Source: Paralithodes platypus
Lineage: Eukaryota; Arthropoda; Malacostraca; Decapoda; Lithodidae
DNA length: 64,000 nucleotides
Direction of reading: 5' to 3'
NCBI GenBank assembly: GCA_032716605.1
Contig: CM064480.1
Span: forward strand, 25,968,129-26,032,128
Each line of letters opens with the position of its first letter. Positions within the stretch are counted from its first letter, which is position 1. The notes beneath the pieces were generated by a model that ran no database searches, was not told the origin of the DNA, and was given only the letters and a program-made list of their open reading frames with translations. Shown here piece by piece: positions 1-9,320 of this stretch. Position numbers and translations under genes: made by a program.

Positions 1-1
1 C

Positions 2-340
2 GGAGTTACATGGAGGGATAGACAGACTAATGAGGAAGTAAGAAGGAGGTGTGGTGTGGAGGTAGATGTGCTGGAAAGTGTGAAAAGGAACAACTTGAGA
101 TGGTTCGGCCATATGGAACGTATGGAAAGCGAGAGAATGACTAAGAGGGTGTACGAGAGCGAGGTGGAGGGACAGAGAGGGAGAGGTAGACCGAATGTGA
201 GGTGGAAGGATGGAGTGAGGAAGTACATGAACGAAGGCGGTGCTGGTTTGGGGGAGGGGCGTCGACTGACTGGGGACAGAGGTGCATGGGGGCGGTTCGT
301 TCGTGGCCAACCTTTCGGGGATCACGGCGTCAGGCAATAG
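2..340 (+). pseudogene. 3' end of an RTE-like LINE (family 2), cut by the window edge
   Basis: This is the C-terminal tail of a non-LTR retrotransposon polyprotein. The frame is open from base 2, so the gene continues left of the window. It contains the RWFGHMERM-type motif found near the C-terminus of RTE-type polymerases, followed by a basic region and a stop at 338-340. It matches the copy ending at 21746 base for base in register, with only scattered substitutions. No RT core is present here. A non-LTR C-terminus is fairly sure; the clade (RTE) is inferred from the protein tail and the short tandem 3' tail. Confidence 0.75.
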
Positions 341-357
341 ATAGATAGATAGATAGA
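337..357 (+). repeat. (GATA)n 3' tail of the RTE-like LINE
   Basis: About five GATA units directly follow the stop codon. The copy at 21743-21758 ends in the same repeat, so this is the element's own 3' terminus and not a chance microsatellite. Confidence 0.75.
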
Positions 358-386
358 AGGAAAACTTCTCAAAACCCCTGGCTATA

Positions 387-1981
387 ATGTGGAGGAGTCT
401 AAACACTGGAGAAATACCGGATAGTTTGAAAAATGCAATAATTGCCCCTTTGCATAAAGGAGGGAGTAAAGCACTACCAAAAAACTATCGCCCAGTAGCT
501 CTGACTTCCCACATCATTAAAATTTTCGAGCGAGTCCTGCGAGGCAAAATCTCAACATTTATGGAAAAAAATGAACTACACAACACTGGTCAACATGGGT
601 TCAGAGCAGGAAGATCATGTCTCTCGCAACTATTGGAACACTACGACAGAATTCTTAAATCCCTAGAAGAAAAGAAAAACGTGGACGTCATCTACACCGA
701 TTTTGCTAAGGCATTTGATAAATGTGATCACGGTATTATTGCACACAAACTTAACCCTCCAGACCCGGTAGGGCTCTGAGGCACCCATAACAAACACACC
801 CCGCACTACCCGGTAGGGCTCTGAGAAACCCATAAGCTTGAAAGCCTGTAAGCTTGGTGTGTGAGGCATCCGTCCGACGCATGTAAACAACAGCCGGCTG
901 GACCGACGCCGCGCATCTCCGACCACAAGAAGGAGTGCGTCGCTTGTTCGTGTGTGCCTGTATGTTATTGTTAAGTAGCGAAAAGTAGTGTAAAGTGGCT
1001 GTTTTTGCCACAAAGTTATCCCCAATGAAATCGTCATCACAACTGAACCAGTTGACTTAGAGAGCTCTACTTAACGCTATTCTACAGGTACGAAACACAT
1101 CTACGCTTGAGGATGCGCGGGAATGCGGAAGCAGTCAAAATAACAAAGATACGGTAGCCTAGGCGTAGACGTTTTTTGGCCAAAACCCCCGGGTTTTGGG
1201 GAATATATATGGAATACATAGCCGGGGCTGGAGGGTTAAAGCAAAAGGGATAACAGGTAAAATCGGAAGGTGGATATACAACTTCCTCGTGAACCGAAAA
1301 CAATCAGTAGCAGTAAGCCAAGTAACATCTAAGCCTTCAGACGTCAAAAGCTCAGTTCCCCAAGGAACAGTACTAGCGCCCCTTCTTTTCCTCATTCTAA
1401 TAAGTGACATAGATGCCAACACAAGACACAGTACAGTATCCTCCTTTGCGGATGACACGAAACTGAGTATGATAGTAAAGACACAGGAAGGCGCGGGCCG
1501 GCTGCAAGAGGACATAAATAAGGTGTTCCAGTGGACCAGGGAAAATAACGTGCAATTTAATGAAGACAAATTTCAATTAATACGATACGGAGATAAGGAT
1601 TTCGTTAAAAAGAGCACAAGTTACATAACAGAATCCAATCATATAATAGAACGTAAAGACAATGTGAAAGACCTTGGGGTGATAATGTCTGAAATTATGG
1701 GATTCAAAGAACATAACCAGGTCAAAGTTGCAGCTGCGAAACGGCTAACAGGTTGGATTCTACGAACATTTAGAACTCGCGGTGAATTGCCTATGATAAC
1801 ACTCTCCAAATCCCTGGTGCTACCGCGGCTAGAATACTGTAACGTATTAACATCCCCATACAAATTAGGTGAAATTAATGACTTAGAAAGTGTACAAAGG
1901 AACTTCACCTCACATATAAACTCAGTAAAACAGTTACACTATTGGGATCGCTTAAATCAAACTGTATTCGTTGGAACGTAG
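387..1981 (+). pseudogene. Reverse transcriptase of a CR1/Jockey-like LINE (two blocks)
   Basis: Block one (387-754) holds RT motifs with KNYRPVALTS, QHGFRAGRSC and the first catalytic aspartate in DFAKAFDK. Block two (1240-1981) holds VPQGTVLAPLLF, then FADDTKL (the YxDD-type catalytic pair), then the thumb and C-terminal linker with LVLPRLEY. The two blocks lie in different frames (0 and 2) only because a 481-bp MITE plus a TTAA duplication separates them. Removing these puts the frames back together. The RT would copy its own RNA at a nicked target site. The EN domain and ORF1 are missing. Confidence 0.85.
751..1239. mobile_element. piggyBac-type MITE, 481 bp, with TTAA target duplication
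   Basis: The element body is 755-1235, flanked by TTAA at 751-754 and 1236-1239. The ends are inverted repeats of about 14 bp with one mismatch, starting CCCTCCAG. TTAA duplications with CCC-starting ends are the hallmark of the piggyBac superfamily. There is no transposase ORF, so it is non-autonomous. Near the left end the motif ACCCGGTAGGGCTCTGAG occurs twice, about 40 bp apart, as a subterminal repeat. It sits inside the RT of the flanking LINE and breaks its frame. Confidence 0.85.
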
Positions 1982-2479
1982 AAGGGAACGATACTTAATA
2001 ATATATACGTGGAAAATCGCAGAGGGTTTTGTACCAAATCTACATACACCAATAACAATGAAATTCAATGATAGGAGAGGCTGGGATGCGATATCCCCAA
2101 GATGATAAATCCGGGGGCTATGGGCTCTCTGCGAGAGGGCTGATTATCACATAGAGGAGCACGTCTCTTCAACAAACTCCCGCGGCGAGTGAGAGACATG
2201 AGAGGTGTCTCGTTAGACAGCTTCAAGAGAGCTCTCGATGTCGAACTACAAAAAGTGCCAGACGAGCCCATCTTCACAAGGGTGCGCTCCACCTCTTCGA
2301 ATAGTCTGCTGCACCAATTCTCAAACAACAACGAAGGGCGGTGCGCTCTTCGGTGCCACTAGCAAGAGTGGCGAACTCCACATAGGTAGGCACATAGGTA
2401 CCGCAGATTCTTCCCCCAAGTTTAGGTGAATGTGGGTACTATGAAAGGAAGGACAGGTGAGATTGCGGAGATGCTAGAG

Positions 2480-3848
2480 AGATGATGAGTGGAAGTACTG
2501 TACAGTATGTTGTGCCCAGGAAACCCGGTGGAAAGGGGGGAGTGCGAGGTGGATTACGGGTAAAGATGAACGCTTTAACTTTATATGGAAGGGAAATGAA
2601 CATGGTACAGGAGGGGTTAATTTCCTGGTGGCAGAGAGGTGGGCAAATTGTGTTATAGAAGTTAAAAGGTATAATGAAAGACTGATTTTGCTAAGAATGA
2701 AAGTCGGGGCGAGAGTCATTACAGTTCTTACAGTAGATCCTCTGGAAAAAGGCAAACTATGCCTGTGTATCCAGCTCAGTACCAGTACTTGCACTGCTGC
2801 GGTCGTTCACGGTGTTGGCGGCGGCGGTAGCAGACGCAACATTTTTACTATTCTGTATTTTTGTTTTATAATCAAACTTCAAATCTTGTCATAGATGTTA
2901 TATCAGCATAGCAGGTTGGTTATATCACCAAGCAGGCTTAGCTAGAGATGTCAAAGAACGGTTCTGGAATGAATTACTAGGGGTGGTTGTCGGATGCAAG
3001 GAAGGGGAGGTAGTAATTGTGGGAGGAGACTTGAATGGGCATGTGCCGACGGATATGAGGGCGTGCACGGAAGACAGGGTGATGGCCGAAGGAACCTGGG
3101 AGGTGAATACATACTGGAGCACTGTACTGCCACGGGGATGGTGGTGTGTAATGCTATGTTTAGGAAGATGATGAGCCATCTGATAACATATGAATCAGGT
3201 GGCTCCAGTAGCCAGATAGACTACTTCCTTATCAGCAAATCTGACACAAAATGGGTTAGAGACACTAAGATCATACCAGGTGAAGAATGCATCCCTCAAC
3301 ACAAGCTCCTAGTGTGTGACATGTGCCTAAGTAGAGTTCCTGTTAGAAAGAAAGTTAATTTGCCAAAAAGGAAAGTACCGTATGGTTGTTGGAAAAAGAG
3401 GAGTACAGAGACTGGTTCCACAACGAAATGATGGAAATCGAAATGAGAATGAGTGTTAGGCCAGATGATGTTGATGCGCAGCCTCCTTGATGCCATAGAC
3501 AAAGTCTGTGGCAAAACAAAGGGGCCACCCAGACATAATTTCTCCTGGTGGTGGAACAACGATATCGAAGCTGCAGTCAGAGAGAAGAAGAGATGTTTCA
3601 AAGTATGGAAGGAAGGTGGCAGCAAGGAAGAATACGTGCCCACCAATGGTAATGCTAGAAGAGAGGTCTACAGGGCAAAGAAAACCATACAGGATAGCGT
3701 AATAGAACAAGTTTGCAGCACTAATAACACCAATGAATAAATTAGCTAAGAATTTGAGGGACTGTAGTCAGGACGTCGTGAGTGTAAGATGCATAAATAA
3801 TGACAGTGGCATGACTGTTTACTCAGAAAACGAAATCAGAGAGGCGTG
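2480..3848 (+). pseudogene. Decayed RTE-like LINE (family 1), endonuclease and linker region
   Basis: This is a degenerate copy of the element that is intact at 24817-27930. Recognisable pieces in order are: an endonuclease N-part (2560-2730, with NERLILLRMKVGARV), the APE-type GGDLNGHV motif (3020-3045), the SSQIDYFLI segment (3200-3235), and a linker with DKVCGKTKG and a WWWN motif (3495-3560). The similarity stops at 3848 in ENEIREA. Several frameshifts and stops are present. A CR1 3' end is inserted at about 2731-2893. Confidence 0.8.
2731..2893 (-). mobile_element. Short 3'-end insertion of a CR1-type LINE
   Basis: This is nearly identical to the 3' end of the CR1 element at 17637-17790, in the same orientation, starting at the shared CTTACAGTAGATCC terminus. 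It lies inside the endonuclease region of the RTE relic, so it is a strongly 5'-truncated insertion. I could not establish a clean TSD. Confidence 0.75.
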
Positions 3849-3850
3849 CC

Positions 3851-4010
3851 TCACCAATAATTTCCCTCTTTTCACACGTCTTTCGGTTTGAGTGATTCAT
3901 TCATAAAACGCAAATATAAAAGAAAATTGAACTTCACACAGTTCCTTGCCTTGACCAATCATTTCCCTCTTTTCACACTTCTTTCGGTTTGTGTGATTCA
4001 TTCATAAAAC
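3851..4010. repeat. Tandem duplication, period about 102 bp
   Basis: Two copies of a segment with the core TTTCCCTCTTTTCACAC, a TCTTTCGGTTTG block and GATTCATTCATAAAAC occur at about 3851-3909 and 3953-4010, differing at a few positions. It lies just upstream of the host exon. No function is visible. Confidence 0.7.
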
Positions 4011-4256
4011 TATGTTGTTTACTATGAATGAAATGCCACACACCACAACATTTTGTTGCAGGACTAAGTTGGCCAACTGTACCTTTCAACTCCATCCTTC
4101 CACCTTATTTTCGGTCTGCCTCTTCCTCTCTGCCCTCGGTCATTCTTTTGCTCCCCAAGATGTTCCTCTTCGCACTCTCCAGCACATCCACATCCTCACC
4201 ACAGCACTCTCTTACTACAGCTTTCTACACAGCCTAATATGTTTGTTGCTTTGCAG

Positions 4257-4404
4257 GGAAGTTTTGTTCAGCTGTGATGGATAGACAGAAAGCCAAAATA
4301 TTATGTGATCTACTCAAGTCAACCTCCAACGACAAGGTCATCCGCGGCCTGCGGGAGATTAAGAAGAGGCTACTTACTTGCATCGACAACCTCTCTGTTT
4401 TCAG
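4257..4404 (+). CDS. Host gene exon: N-terminus of an ARMC5-like armadillo-repeat protein
   Basis: A polypyrimidine tract and TTTGCAG end at 4256, giving a possible 3' splice site. An ATG in good context (G at -3 and +4) lies at 4277. It opens 42 codons (MDRQKAKILCDLLKS and a helical basic/leucine segment) plus two bases, then a GTGGGT donor at 4405. The codons join in phase with the exon at 50037. The combined peptide looks like the helical lead-in and first armadillo unit of ARMC5, a vertebrate and arthropod adaptor linked to Cullin-3 ubiquitin ligation. The family call rests on remembered similarity of short blocks, mostly in the second exon. The frame also stays open upstream to the splice site, so an earlier start is possible. 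Confidence 0.6.
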
Positions 4405-4527
4405 GTGGGTATTATATCATATCTTACCTTAGCTACAAATGACAGAATACCAGCTGAGGCTATACAATATCCTTTGAATATATCCTTCTTGATCTTACTA
4501 CAGTACGGTACGGTACTGTATAGTATA

Positions 4528-4974
4528 CAGTAAACCCCCGCTAACACGGACTCTTTTTAGTCGGAAACCCACACTTCTCGGAATGGCATCGGCCTCTCGG
4601 AAATGTCCCTGTATATATCGAAAATTTCCGAGTTGGACGGGTTTTGTGTCCGGTTTACAATGTTCTCTCACTCGGTTTTAAGTGATTTTAGGATGAATTG
4701 AAGCCTGTGCCTTTTAATTATTGTGTTAATATTAATTACTATGTACTGTACTGTCCCTGAAAGCATAATAAGGTTCGTATTTGTCATTAATATGATAAAT
4801 TTCACATGTAAAAAAAACAATTATCTCAATTTTCTCTGACGCGGACTTTCCTCTTCTAATTTGGAATTTTCCCTCTCTTAAGTCGGACATAAGTCGGACT
4901 TCGGACATCTCGGAAAATCGGCCTTCTCAGAAGTGGTCTCCCCCCAATTAGTCCGAGTTAGCGAGGGTTTACTG
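4528..4974. mobile_element. pogo/Tigger-type MITE, 447 bp, TA target
   Basis: The ends are CAGTAAACCCYCGCTAAC inverted repeats (about 26 bp, few mismatches), flanked by TA at 4526-4527 and 4975-4976. CAG-starting ends with TA duplication are typical of the pogo branch of Tc1/mariner. The interior is AT-rich with scattered CGG/CCG motifs that also pair end to end. It has no transposase. Confidence 0.8.
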
Positions 4975-4994
4975 TATTGAATTTAATATTTTTG

Positions 4995-5055
4995 TGACGA
5001 ACCCAGGCCGGTAGAGCAGCACTCCAGCAGCTTATTCACTAGACCACCGAGGAGC
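4995..5055 (-). mobile_element. tRNA-derived SINE head
   Basis: On the - strand the segment reads like a tRNA-Glu-type head: GGTGGTCTAGTG resembles the A box and GGGTTCGTCA the B box, spaced as in a tRNA. The cloverleaf is degraded and no tail could be delimited, so this is a SINE head or tRNA relic and not a functional tRNA gene. Confidence 0.5.
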
Positions 5056-5269
5056 TACAAAAGTACTGTAGTGGCTTCATTTGGAATCAATTCCATCCAC
5101 CACCACCCGCTCCGACTCGTGGTCACGTAGCTTGATGCCATACACCTTACACACAAACACTAGCAACTAAGTACTAGAGAAGGATGCTTGTTATCTAGGG
5201 CACATTTAAGGTGTTTCAATGACCTAAATATAGCTTTGAATATGGCTTTAAAATGCTCTTAGAATTGCT

Positions 5270-5390
5270 CATATTTCAAAAAAAAATCTCGGGGGGGGGG
5301 GGGGTTTACAGCGCCCCCTCGAAACCCCCACCCCAGGGGGCGCAATTCCAGTTCTTGCCCTAGACGCTATTTACCATAGATACGCCCCTG
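5270..5390 (-). mobile_element. Possible hAT-type DNA transposon end
   Basis: Read on the - strand from 5390, the segment begins CAGGGGCGTATCTATGG, which resembles the CAGNGGCGTA termini common in hAT-like elements, and runs through a GC-rich block into a poly-G tract (5291-5306). The second end was not found, so this is a tentative single-terminus call. Confidence 0.35.
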
Positions 5391-5556
5391 GTCTACCTAC
5401 CTTTTGTCTATCTTGTGTTGTTTCGGCCATCCTTCAGTGGCTTCGGCCACTAAAGCGAAAGGGATCGAGAGAGTGGGAAACAATAACAGTGAGAGAGAGA
5501 TCGACACAGAGATAATATATGTCTAACGAAATTACACAAATGTAGACTAATTTCCA
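5391..5556. other. Spacer without recognisable gene
   Basis: A short purine-rich stretch with GAGA motifs. I see no ORF, repeat end or RNA signature in it. Confidence 0.5.
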
Positions 5557-6695
5557 GTCCGTGTTGGAGTCTATCAGGGTTCAGTGTTAAGCCTCCTCCT
5601 CTTTATTATGGTCTTGGAGGCACTGTCTAGATAGAGTTTTTAGAGGCAGACTCCTGTTGGAACTGTTTCATGCAGACGATTTAGTCCTAATAGCTGACAG
5701 TATGCAAGATGCTGAGGCCAAATTCAGAGAATGGAGAGAGGGCATGGCGAGCAAGGGTTTAAGAGTCAATATTAACAAAACCAAGGTTATGCATTGTAGA
5801 TTGAGACGAGGCAATGTGGAAAAGAGCGGTGCATACCCATGTGCAGTGTGTGGAAAGGGTGTGGGCGTTAAATCAATTCAATGTAGCATCTGTCGATGTT
5901 GGGTACACAATGGGAGTTAGCGCTGTAGTAGAATAAAGGGACCCCTGCCGAAGGATAATTCAGAAATAGAGAAATTTGAGTGTGTAGTGTGCAAAGGCGA
6001 GCTTGTATTAAGTGATGATCCTGTGGCTGTGAATTTTGGAAATGAGTCACTGGAGCTGGTAAACAAGTTTTGTTACCTAGGAGATACCATCTCTGTCGGT
6101 GGTGGGGCCGAGGCTGCCACTGTTGCTAGAATTAGGTGTGGCTGGGGGAAGTTCAGAGAACTACTGCCAATCCTGACCATGAAAAGAATGACTCTCCCCC
6201 TGAAGGGAAAGGTGTATGCCTCATGTGTTAGAAGTGCAATGACGTATGCCTCAGAAACATGGGCCGTTAAAGTAGAGGATGTCAACAGAATGGAACGTAA
6301 TGAGATAATCTGAATGGTGAGATGGATATGTGGGGCCAGGCTACAGGATAGAATAACAAATGTTGAGCTGAGGAGACGTTTAGGTATAAAGAGTATTAGC
6401 GAGGTGATGCGTACAAGTAGACTGGGATGGTATGGACATGTGGAGAGAATGAATGAACAAAATTGGGTGAAAAAATGCAGGTCTGTGATTGTGGAGGGAG
6501 CTGCACCAAGGGGTGGACCGAGGAAGACCTGGGATCGGACTATACGTGCCGATCTCAAATCCAAGAACTTGACAAGTGAAGCAGCCCTTAACAGGGTTGC
6601 CTGGAACCCCGCCATTAGGACAAGAGACTGAAACTGCACGTATGTGTGGAACACTCAGTCTTAAAATGTTATGTATGTATGTTTTATGTATGTAT
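5557..6695 (+). pseudogene. 5'-truncated RTE-like LINE (family 1), RT end, Cys-rich domain and tail
   Basis: The element starts within the VHQGSVLSP block of RT and continues through FHADDLVLIADS (5670-5705; the catalytic pair is intact, Y replaced by H before it). It then covers the cysteine-rich CAVCGKG/CSICRCWVH module (5840-5915) and the C-terminal RLGWYGHVERM block (6418-6450) to the stop at 6629-6631. Compared with the intact copy it has a Lys-to-stop change at 5918 and a small indel near 6310 that splits the frame. The 3' tail is (TATG)n at 6669-6695. It cannot encode a working polymerase. Confidence 0.85.
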
Positions 6696-6946
6696 GGACT
6701 ATAGGCACATACAGATATGACACTATGTAAGAAACATGAATATTTGATATACAAGTGAACAAACTATGAAAACAAAAAGTTAAAACATATGCAAACTATG
6801 ATACTGTATACAGTACAGTATACATACACACACATACACTATATACAATGTAGCCTATACATATATACTGTATATATATATACATAAAGTATATACATGC
6901 ACATACATACACGAACATAAGACAAAGACATACATATACAAACATA
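6696..6946. repeat. TA/CA-rich low-complexity stretch
   Basis: Imperfect runs of TACA, CACA, TATA and GTACAG units. It is probably an expanded and degraded continuation of the (TATG)n LINE tail. No coding potential. Confidence 0.6.
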
Positions 6947-7020
6947 TACGGTTTTGACAACCCGTAAGGGAAGGAAGGAAAAACTAATATTTATTGGTGG
7001 CTCCTGAAGTCAATGACGTA
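6947..7020 (-). repeat. DIRS copy A right inverted terminal repeat
   Basis: The block runs from ACGGTTTTGACAACCCG to GGTGGCTCC and GTCAATGACG. Its reverse complement occurs in the ICR at 7419-7490. It ends with a small CCCGTAAGGG palindrome. Confidence 0.75.
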
Positions 7021-7069
7021 AGAGCCTATGATAATATGGCCTCGTTCCGGTCTCCTCAGAGACCGGGTT

Positions 7070-7141
7070 GTTTTGTTGTTGTTGTTCCCCAGGCTGCCTG
7101 GCCGAACAGCCCCAAGGTCCTGAGCAAGGCCAAGGCCACAA
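7070..7141 (-). mobile_element. 72-bp 3'-end insertion of the Jockey-like LINE, 8-bp TSD
   Basis: The insert carries the GTTGTTGTT tail and the CTGCCTGGCCGAACAGCC block that ends the Jockey-like LINE at 43917-43960. ACCGGGTT is duplicated at 7062-7069 and 7142-7149. It is an extreme 5' truncation that retains only the recognised 3' end. Confidence 0.8.
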
Positions 7142-7418
7142 ACCGGGTTAACCTTGATAGCGACAGTCGAGAACCAAGATCATCTTAGGGGCTACCCCTT
7201 AATCATTCCTAAGGTACGTCATTGGGACGGAGCCACTGAAAAGTAGAAAATAAAAAATTAAATAATTAACACAGTTTGAATAGCGCGCCTATATGCCTTC
7301 CATTCTTCCTCTTGTTTCCCATCACATGCCTCCTCTCGTTATCTCCCGAGATACATTCTCTAATGTATATATCAAGTTGAGCATGTGTATGGGAAGGGGA
7401 TGGTGGGAGGGCAATTGT

Positions 7419-7526
7419 CGTCATTGACTTCAGGAGCCACCAATAAATATTAGTTTTTCCTTCCTTCCCTTACGGGTTGTCAAAACCGTAATTTATTGGT
7501 GGCTCCTTCCGTCAATGAAGTAAGAG
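7419..7526 (-). repeat. DIRS copy A internal complementary region (ICR)
   Basis: Two GTCAATGA-containing arms with GGAGCCACCAATAAA flank a junction that carries GGTTTTGAC and the CCCGTAAGGG palindrome. One half is complementary to the right ITR (6947-7020); the other half should be complementary to the left terminus. This is the DIRS-1 type ICR, which is thought to template joining of cDNA ends during circle formation. The same layout occurs in copies C and D. Confidence 0.7.
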
Positions 7527-7616
7527 ACTAGAATATCACGACCGGTGGAGGGACCTTCATATGCTCATCAAAATTAAAAATTTAATAGGAAGACTAAAAA
7601 CGAATACGTAAACTGT

Positions 7617-7735
7617 GACATCTATCTATTGCCGGATGCCTTACTCCACTTACGAGGGTGGCCATACAGAGAATGCCCCCAAGCGGACCTATTCCTTGTG
7701 AGAGGGACAACCCGAGCCAGTTTACTGAAGGACTT
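7617..7735 (-). mobile_element. Diverged 3' end of an RTE-like LINE (family 2)
   Basis: On the - strand it ends ...GGCAATAGATAGATG, like the family-2 tail at 340 and 21746, preceded by a segment resembling the AWG...GHP coding end. It is much diverged and no TSD was identified. Confidence 0.4.
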
Positions 7736-7822
7736 ACAGGATTGAGCACTCAATTTAGGATCTGTCCGACTCCGAGGCCCTCTGTGTATCTTGTTAGCAC
7801 TATTTTTCTACAGTGGTGTTCG

Positions 7823-8236
7823 CTGGTGATGGGCTGGTCTATCAGAGTGAGAACTGAGCGATCTCTGCCATACCCATAGCTTACTCTGACTGTTCCTTTT
7901 ACTTATATATTTTCTAGATCTCAAGTGACGGCGTCTCTTCCGTGGATTGACCTCCCAATCTACCAGATTGGAAGCCAAAGCGTCACATTTTTCCTTTGCC
8001 CCTCAACTTTCTCTTCATAATTGCTGAGGGGCACAGGGCCCTGGGTGGGGCTTTGGTTTCCCGGGCGTTTCCGCTCCCTCCTCAGATCCCCGCCATGGAG
8101 TGGCTTCGGTCACCCAGGCTTTATTGTGGTCGGCAGGGAGGGTTCTGTGGGGGCACTCGGTTATGGCCTTGGCCTTGCTCGGGGCCTTGGGGCTGTTCGG
8201 CCAGGCAGCTTGGGGAACAACAACAACAACAACAAC
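7823..8236 (+). mobile_element. SINE-like non-autonomous element with Jockey LINE 3' end (copy 1)
   Basis: A 414-bp unit flanked by an 11-bp direct repeat AGTGGTGTTCG (7812-7822 and 8237-8247). It starts at CTGGTGATGGGCTGGTC, contains a GACCTCCC/TTGGAAGCC block, and ends with the GGCTGTTCGGCCAGGCAGC block plus (AAC)n, which is also the 3' end of the Jockey-like LINE at 43905. No RNA polymerase III boxes are convincing. It is probably mobilised by that LINE. Confidence 0.75.
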
Positions 8237-8384
8237 AGTGGTGTTCGGTTAATCCACCCACTAACCTGTCTTACCCTTAGGTAAGCAGTACGGATTTAGA
8301 TCAGGTTTACTCCCCTAGTCAGGTTGACAACCAAGGCTGACGAGTCCCATCCACCCGGATTTGTATAAGGTTGTCTCCCCTAGA
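8237..8384. other. Spacer between two SINE-like copies, DIRS A 3' region
   Basis: Non-coding. It includes a CCAAGGCTGACGAGTC stretch that recurs, diverged, at 8927-8947, suggesting a local duplication in the target DNA. Confidence 0.45.
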
Positions 8385-8814
8385 TGAGTTGTTGTTGTTG
8401 CTGTTCCCCAAGCTGCCTGGCCGAACAGCCCCAAGGCCCCGAGCAAGGCCAAGGCCATAACCGAGCGCCCCCACAGAACCCTCCCTGCCGACCACAATAA
8501 AGCTTGGGTGACCGAAGCCACTCCATGGCGGGGAGCTGGGGAGGGTGAGGAAACGCCGGAAACCAAAGCCCCACCCAGGACCCTGTGCCCCTCAGCAATT
8601 ATGAAGAGAAAGTTGAGGGGCAAAGGAAAAATGTGACGCTTTGGCTCCCAATCTGCCAACTTTTAGGTTGGCAGTAGGGAGGTCGATCCACGGAAAAGAC
8701 GCCGTCACTTGAGATCTAGAAGATATATAAGTAAAAGGAACAGTCAGAGTAAGCTATGGGTATGGCAGAGATCGCTCAGCTCTCACTCTGATAGACCAGC
8801 CCATCACCACATGA
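8385..8814 (-). mobile_element. SINE-like non-autonomous element with Jockey LINE 3' end (copy 2)
   Basis: The same family as 7823-8236 in opposite orientation, with the (AAC)n tail at 8385-8403 on the - strand. The short duplication CTAGA (8380-8384 and 8815-8819) is a tentative TSD. The unit is full length. Confidence 0.75.
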
Positions 8815-9320
8815 CTAGAACCCAATCCTCTCAGCATCAGCTAGGAAAGGCCCTAGAAAGCCGCCTTTGGCGGGGGGATAGCTCCCCTACTTCAACTCCT
8901 TACGGAGTTGCCGATGAGTTGCCGACCAAGGCTAATGAGTCGCATCCACCCAGATGACATGTGTCTATTTATAAAAATATAAAAAGTAAGAAAAAGATAT
9001 ATAAAGCGGGTACCATTAAAGAAACCTTAGTTCAGAAAAACAGATCTACTGAAGTGTGAATACTGGCAATAGTAGCCTATACCACAACAAAAATTCAAAT
9101 TAAAATAAAGTTACAAATTTATGGTTGCAATAATACATAGATATAATGTAGTAATAATACTCCTGTTATCCATTCCCAGATTGTGTGTCCTGCCAACTTG
9201 TCATGGAACTTAACACGTCCCCCTCTTTTTCATTTAAGGTAAATGGTAGGACACGCCTTCTATTACACGAAAAACACTGGTAATAAAAGCATTGAAAAAA
9301 TATCAATCTACTTATTGACC
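8815..9320. other. 3' untranslated region of DIRS copy A
   Basis: An AT-rich stretch between the recombinase stop codon and the ICR side. The only feature is the CGGAGTTG-type short palindromes around 8896-8915. No gene is visible. Confidence 0.5.

Larger units (their letters stand above)
357..2415 (+). mobile_element. CR1/Jockey-like LINE, 5'-truncated, split by a piggyBac-type MITE
   Basis: This is a LINE fragment that begins inside the RT domain and runs to the C-terminus. After 1981 the protein continues in broken frames to about 2357, where FNKLPRRVRDM and a following SFKRALD segment are the usual closing block of this LINE group. The 5' end abuts the GATA tail of the previous element. 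The 3' boundary near 2415 is approximate. The element is dead because of truncation, frameshifts and the MITE insertion. Confidence 0.7.

Noticed and set aside
4012..4284. Coding exon of the host gene upstream of 4257
   Set aside because: The 90-codon frame has cysteine/leucine-rich content with no similarity to the armadillo protein, and it is not in frame with the supported ATG exon.
5291..5306. G-run as a regulatory G-quadruplex
   Set aside because: A single homopolymer next to a possible transposon end; several similar G runs (10518, 32382, 38652, 60562) are in transposon UTRs and need no separate explanation.
7996..8284. Protein gene with a poly-Gln or poly-Asn C-terminus
   Set aside because: The homopolymer is the (AAC)n tail of a SINE-like element; the rest is the same unit found at 8385 and 46263.
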